From Auriscalpium vulgare (Eukaryota; Basidiomycota; Agaricomycetes; Russulales; Auriscalpiaceae), in the NCBI GenBank assembly GCA_019915015.1, contig JAHBBC010000003.1, positions 1,116,001 through 1,180,000 on the forward strand: a stretch of 64,000 nt of DNA, given 5' to 3'. The notes under the pieces were generated by a model. The model was not told the origin of the DNA. It saw nothing but the letters and a program-made list of their open reading frames with translations, and searched no databases. Made by a program: the position numbers and the translations under genes. This document shows, one piece after another, positions 59,784 to 64,000 of the stretch. Numbering within the stretch: the stretch's first letter is position 1; each line of letters begins with the position of its first letter.

Positions 59784-62171
59784 TCAAAAGACTGGCGCGT
59801 CCCGTAAGAATAGTCTAGCTTCCTCTTTCTTTACCCAGCGAGAAACAGCATTAGCTGCGTTTACAGCAGCGCTCTTGGGTAGCCAATGTGATAGGGTTAT
59901 ATAGATCTCGAAAGGTTGGGTGATCTGGATTACAAGTTAGTCGTCTATCCTTGAGTATCAAAGCGCAGCGACAGCGCACCCAACCCATCACGCTCTCCTT
60001 CTCCGTTCGGATGTACTGCAACTTCAGAGGGAGATCTTGCCCGGACTTCGCATGGATCCCATCGTGCAAGGTTTGGTACAAGGTGATCAACCTATCGTAA
60101 GGGGCGGGTCAATCGCTGCTCAAGGGAAGAAGGCGAACAAACAAACCTTCGACGCTCAGAAATGTTGTCATATGGCTCCTCGTACACGGGTGCAGTGATC
60201 TGAACATGCGCCCTCGACTTGTAGATAAAGTGACGCAGTCCGGGTATGCTCAGATCGGAAACACTATACTCCGTTGAGCCGCCACTGATGGCTTGGGTAA
60301 TGGCTGCGAGAGTGCCATCGGTATCCAGCCGCTGTCAACCACGATCAGATTGGGCCATGGACGATATGGGGCAGGCGCACCTTGGACACCGTATCGCACC
60401 ATGAACGTATCATTTCAAAGTCTCCGCTTCCGGTTACACAGAGAAGGCCCACCCCAGAACGGACAGATGTTGTGCTAGCCTTCCTTGATGACGCTGGATC
60501 CACGCTCTTCTGATTATCCACTTCCTCGGAAATTTTCCCAGCACTGTACTGCGCATTGGAGGCAGCAGACGGTTCTTCTGTTCTGGACGACTGACGATCT
60601 GATATGTCGTCTTCTGGTTGCAGATATGTTACGAACGTATTGACGAAACCAGAAGAATTGAACTTCGGGAGACAAAGAGGAAGCCAAGACGCCGAGGCCG
60701 ACGAATTGATGATTGATGGAGAATGCGCAGTGTTCATCAATATATGCAGGTCTGCGCGTTCGGACTGTCGTCAATGTGACGGAGAAGACCACATGGAAAA
60801 GGTGTTACCTGCGGGATGTATCGAATGTTTCTTCGGTCTCACAAGAGTGATCACCCGACCCTGGGCAACGAGGATTATGTAGAGGATATCCTGAGAACGG
60901 TGACGTTGGTTTAGCTGTATGTCATCTAACATATTGATGGACGCTTGCCTTCATTTTGCCGGATGGCACTAGAGCATTTGCAGCCCGTGCTCTGACGACG
61001 GGATCCAGTTTGAGACATTGAAGAGATGATGTACTCATGGCAGGGTCCACCTCGACCCTATCCAGAAGTGAATGTATCAACACTTCTGCGCCTAAGAGGG
61101 CAAGGGACATTAGAATCATGTCTAGATTCTGATATGGGGTATTTACTGACCGCCCAGCAGACGACCAAGATCAAAGTTGGTCCGCCGTTCGAAGATCCGT
61201 CTCAGTTGTGTCATTGTGACAATACTCAAAACCTGGAGATGCAGGTACTCAAGATGTGATCGCGTCTTCCTTCTCAAATATCAGCAGCAAGCTTGCGAAG
61301 CGGGTGGTACTCACTTACCACAGACTCAGGCTCACCCCATGAGGACACACACGCGTAGTAGAGCGGGGACCGAATGAGAAAGCTGATGCGAGTGCCGCCA
61401 GCGTTGATACACCGCAACTTGTCGCCTTCATCAAGAAATACGGATATCAAGGCCTGCATGATACCCATGGTGGATGCTAGATCATCAGCGTTGTGCTCTA
61501 TGGTTCGACTAACCGCGGTTGAGTTGAGCGATTTGTGTCAGAAGTCCCAATCTGACGCACCTCGTGAATACCGGCTTCCCCGCATCTGTCAGAACAAAAT
61601 ACTGCCGCGGAGGAAATACATCCGCTGCATAGTATGTCTTCAGTTGTGGAAAGATGTGTTGACAGGGAATGCCACACCTAGTTCATGGGAGACTTCCTGG
61701 ATGTCCAGCGATTTGTTGCCCCGGCGATTTCGTCGAGAAGTGACATCTAGAGCTCAGGTCAGGGCCCGGTCAAAACCTGGCCTGACTGCACTCACCGGAT
61801 AACGACTCCTTCTTGCTCAGAGTCCGTCGTAGCTGGTCACGTAGGGCCTTCTTCGACGCGTCGTCTCCTGCGGACGCCGCGGCACGCCCTACAGCGTTTC
61901 CTGCCTCTCCATCAATTGGCTCGACCTCGACATCTGCATCCAAAACAAGGATAGCTTCTGGGAAACCGGCATCTGTCATCGATGACGCTGAGCTCTCCGC
62001 GTCGGGGTGGAACTGTGTCGACATGGTAGGGACCGACTGCCCTGTCGCTTGTGCGTGCAATGAGGAAAGAGAATGTGTTGGTCTAAGAGATGGGGCGATG
62101 GGGAGGCGGGAGGATTGGGGTACAGGCGTTGCCGAGCGAGAGGACGGCCTTGTGCGAGAGATCAACGACAT
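59784..62171 (-). CDS. MON1: Vacuolar fusion protein MON1
   Basis: Longin-domain subunit of the Mon1-Ccz1 complex, the exchange factor that switches endosomes from Rab5 to Rab7 and drives vacuole fusion and autophagy. About nine exons. A Ser/Pro-rich start (MSLISRTRPSSRSATPVPQS, ATG at 62171; a second in-frame ATG at 62024) precedes a helical segment with ALRDQLRRTLSKKESLSG. Family blocks on the minus strand: FVLTDAGKPVFTR region near 61600, GIMQALISVFLDEGDKLRCI, RISFLIRSPLYYACVSSWGE, LRRIFERRTNFDLGRLLG, the MSLALLGAEVLIHSLL segment, VITLVRPKKHSIHPADIHIL, CLPKFNSSGFVNTFVTYL, TLYQTLHDGIHAKSGQ and the terminal LPKSAAVNAANAVSRWVKKE. The stop is TGA at 59784. Exon edges were only partly fixed. 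Confidence 0.88.
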
Positions 62172-62366
62172 TCTACATGGAGGTGCACTCAAGAGGCCGC
62201 AGTCACTGTATCCGCCGCCGGGCCGGCACCATGTTGCTCGCGCAGTGGCTGCATGAGGCTGGCTCGCTCCCTGCACTCGTCTGCTATCGCGGTCAGTATC
62301 CTTTCGCCACCAGTTGCACAGGCTACTCTCTGACTGCAACTTCAGTGCGCCGACTCTCACCGTGGC

Positions 62367-63431
62367 ATGGCGTATAGCGTCCCGCTCAGCAGACGAGGCA
62401 AACCATGGTTCGACGATGGAAACATCATCCTGCTCGCAGAGACAGACGACTCGGAACCCGCTGGCTACTTCAAGGTCCATCGCGGTATCCTAGCACGCCA
62501 GTCCGAGATGTTTGCGGCCATGTTTGATATCCCTCAATCAGACGATGTGGAAACCTTGGACAATTGCCCAGTCGTCCGCATGTACGACGTCCCCACTGAG
62601 CTGGCAAATCTGATCACGGCGATTTATGATCCTGTGTGAGACTCAGTCAATATGTGTTTATCGCGTGCCACTGACGCGAACTACAGAGTATTCCAAAACC
62701 GGAACGTCGAAGACTTCTTCTTCCTCGCAGGAATTCTTCGACTAGCTACCAAATACTTCATCTCGAGGCTGCGTACCCAGGCCATTCGCTCCCTTACCCA
62801 GACGTGGGCGTACACCATCCGAGGTCACGACGAAATGGTTTCGCTCGCCCTATCCTCCCCAATTGTCGACGGCACGACATATCCATACGTTCATCCTTTA
62901 CACGTCCTCAACTTGGCCCGTGAAGTCAACATCCGCATCGTTGTCCCATCTGCCCTATACTTCCTTTCCATATACTCCTTGGATAGTATCCTGCGAGGCG
63001 ATCACCCCAAGCTCACAGTCAAGCATCCCTCGCGTCCATCCTCCCAGCTCGCCCTCCACGACGTCAGCGACTATACACTCATGTATCAGCATCGCATCAA
63101 CGTCATCCTGGACTTCATTCGGCACACTTGCGGCGAACGTGTCATCGGAGAACATTGCCAAAGCCCCCCGAAGCAATGCGCTCGCGTTTTCTCCCGCCTC
63201 ACTGCCAACATCCACCAGTCCTTCACACCTCGGACTGGTCCATTCCATAACATGGGGCAGGCGATGCAATGGATCGACGACGACGTGTCCATATGCGGTC
63301 CTTGCCAACGCGCTTTTCGCCGAGACGTCACAGATCTGCGCGAAAAGCTCTGGGACGAGCTGCCCAGTGTGGTGGGTCTCCCTTCATGGTCAGATTTACT
63401 TGCCATGGATTTGCCACCTTCGTCTTCTTGA
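62367..63431 (+). CDS. BTB/POZ domain protein
   Basis: BTB/POZ protein of the type expanded in agaricomycetes. Two exons, 62367-62635 and 62687-63431 (51-nt intron), giving 337 aa. The BTB fold spans about 15-120: WFDDGNIILLAETDDSEPAG, FKVHRGILARQSEMFAAMF, VVRMYDVPTELANLITAIYD, then VEDFFFLAGILRLATKYFIS. The C-terminal part has scattered Cys/His (CGERVIGEHCQSPPKQC, ICGPCQRAF) that could bind a metal, ending WDELPSVVGLPSWSDLLAMD. It may act as a Cullin-3 adaptor or a transcription cofactor (inference). It is divergent from MON1 with 195 bp between starts. A related gene begins beyond the right edge. Confidence 0.85.
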
Positions 63432-63690
63432 CAATTTCCTCTTGGATAATTCTTCTTGTCATATCACTTACTTTAGAGTGAGATTGTCAACGGCATTAGC
63501 AGATTCGTATGACTACACGTAACTTATATAGGCTACTTGGTTTGTAGGTGAGCGCTCACGTCTGAGATCGATATTGTAAAGGCTAAAATGAGGCGGAAGA
63601 AGGTCATTTCGATAGGTAAGGATAAAGATCTCCCCGAACAACGGGACGTAGGGGGATAAGTGGGTCATCGAGTCTCCAACAAGCAATCAA

Positions 63691-64000
63691 TCATTGAATG
63701 AAGCACTCAGGTGCCGAAGCCAACGCCGCCCACCAGCCTCTCTCCGCGGGTTCGCCATTCCAGTCATCGATGACATCCTCCTGCAGGCGAAGACCCTCCC
63801 AGCCCGACATGCCCACGATGCGAGCGACGTCTTCCCACCAATGACGGTACAACGTCGTCAACTCGCGGCCTAGGTCCATGCGGCAGGGTTTGCAGGCTCG
63901 ACTGCGGCCATCCCCGGTCTCTCGAAAATGCTCCGATCTTGCAGCATGCATGAGCGCGAGCACGTTGAGACCATCTTCGCGGTGCGTCCACTTGTCTTGG
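63691..64000 (-). CDS. C-terminal part of a second BTB-type protein (cut by window edge)
   Basis: An open minus-strand frame from the right edge to the stop at 63691-63693, 103 codons visible. It resembles the C-terminal part of the neighbouring BTB protein: C-x2-C followed by a helix and the closing motif (ACKPCRMDLGRELTTLYRHW, then EDVARIVGMSGWEGLRLQED, against CGPCQRAFRRDVTDLREKLW and DELPSVVGLPSWSDL). The BTB domain itself would lie outside the window. Likely a paralog in a convergent pair (259 bp between stops). The assignment rests on this similarity only. Confidence 0.6.
   Translation of the reverse strand, partial: QDKWTHREDGLNVLALMHAARSEHFRETGDGRSRACKPCRMDLGRELTTLYRHWWEDVARIVGMSGWEGLRLQEDVIDDWNGEPAERGWWAALASAPECFIQ

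Overview
This window is nuclear DNA from a filamentous basidiomycete, probably an agaricomycete of the wood-decay type. Genes are dense and sit on both strands. Most are split by many introns of about 45-65 nt with short GT donors (gtgcgt, gtgagt, gtacgt). The products are typical fungal housekeeping proteins plus a GH71 alpha-1,3-glucanase, a sugar transporter and BTB/POZ proteins. I found no rRNA, tRNA, CRISPR array, virus or transposon. I rebuilt most gene models exon by exon, requiring splice consensus, a continuous frame and agreement with the protein family. The genus cannot be named from the sequence alone.

Layout. 1-15 kb is very GC-rich: a dienelactone hydrolase cut by the left edge (-), divergent from a cytosine-deaminase-like amidohydrolase (+); mitoribosomal MRP51 (-) with a decayed duplicate of its 3' end beside it; a RAX1-like RGS/membrane protein (-); a FlaR-like P-loop kinase (-), divergent from Rab geranylgeranyltransferase beta BET2 (+); an F-box protein (+); a single-pass membrane protein (-); and a TCP11/SOK1-like protein (-). 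15-24.5 kb: V-ATPase subunit B (-), tubulin cofactor D (-) and, divergent from it, BUD22 (+). 24.5-38 kb: a long intergenic region with a hairpin, an MFS sugar transporter (+), a NUDCD1-like CS-domain protein (+), a PP2C phosphatase (-), a disordered protein with a minisatellite (-) and a secreted GH71 enzyme (+). 38-50 kb: a Ras-association/PH protein (-), a WD40 DCAF4-like protein (+), an Mpv17 family protein (+) and the DEAH helicase ECM16/DHX37 (+). 50-64 kb: SEN1 helicase (-), divergent from translin (+); mitoribosomal mS41 (-), divergent from a MYND protein (+); MON1 (-), divergent from a BTB protein (+); and a second BTB-like gene cut by the right edge (-).

The genes do not form one pathway. 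Many are divergent pairs sharing 120-460 bp of upstream DNA. There is a loose group of RNA and ribosome genes (ECM16, SEN1, translin, mS41; BUD22 and MRP51 elsewhere) and one of polarity and trafficking genes (RAX1-like, BET2, MON1, RA-PH). I saw no clearly new multi-gene system. The most unusual signal is gene architecture: micro-exons of 11-28 nt, three GC-AG introns that the reading frame requires, a start codon alone on a 3-nt coding exon, and several stop-free introns whose length is a multiple of three.
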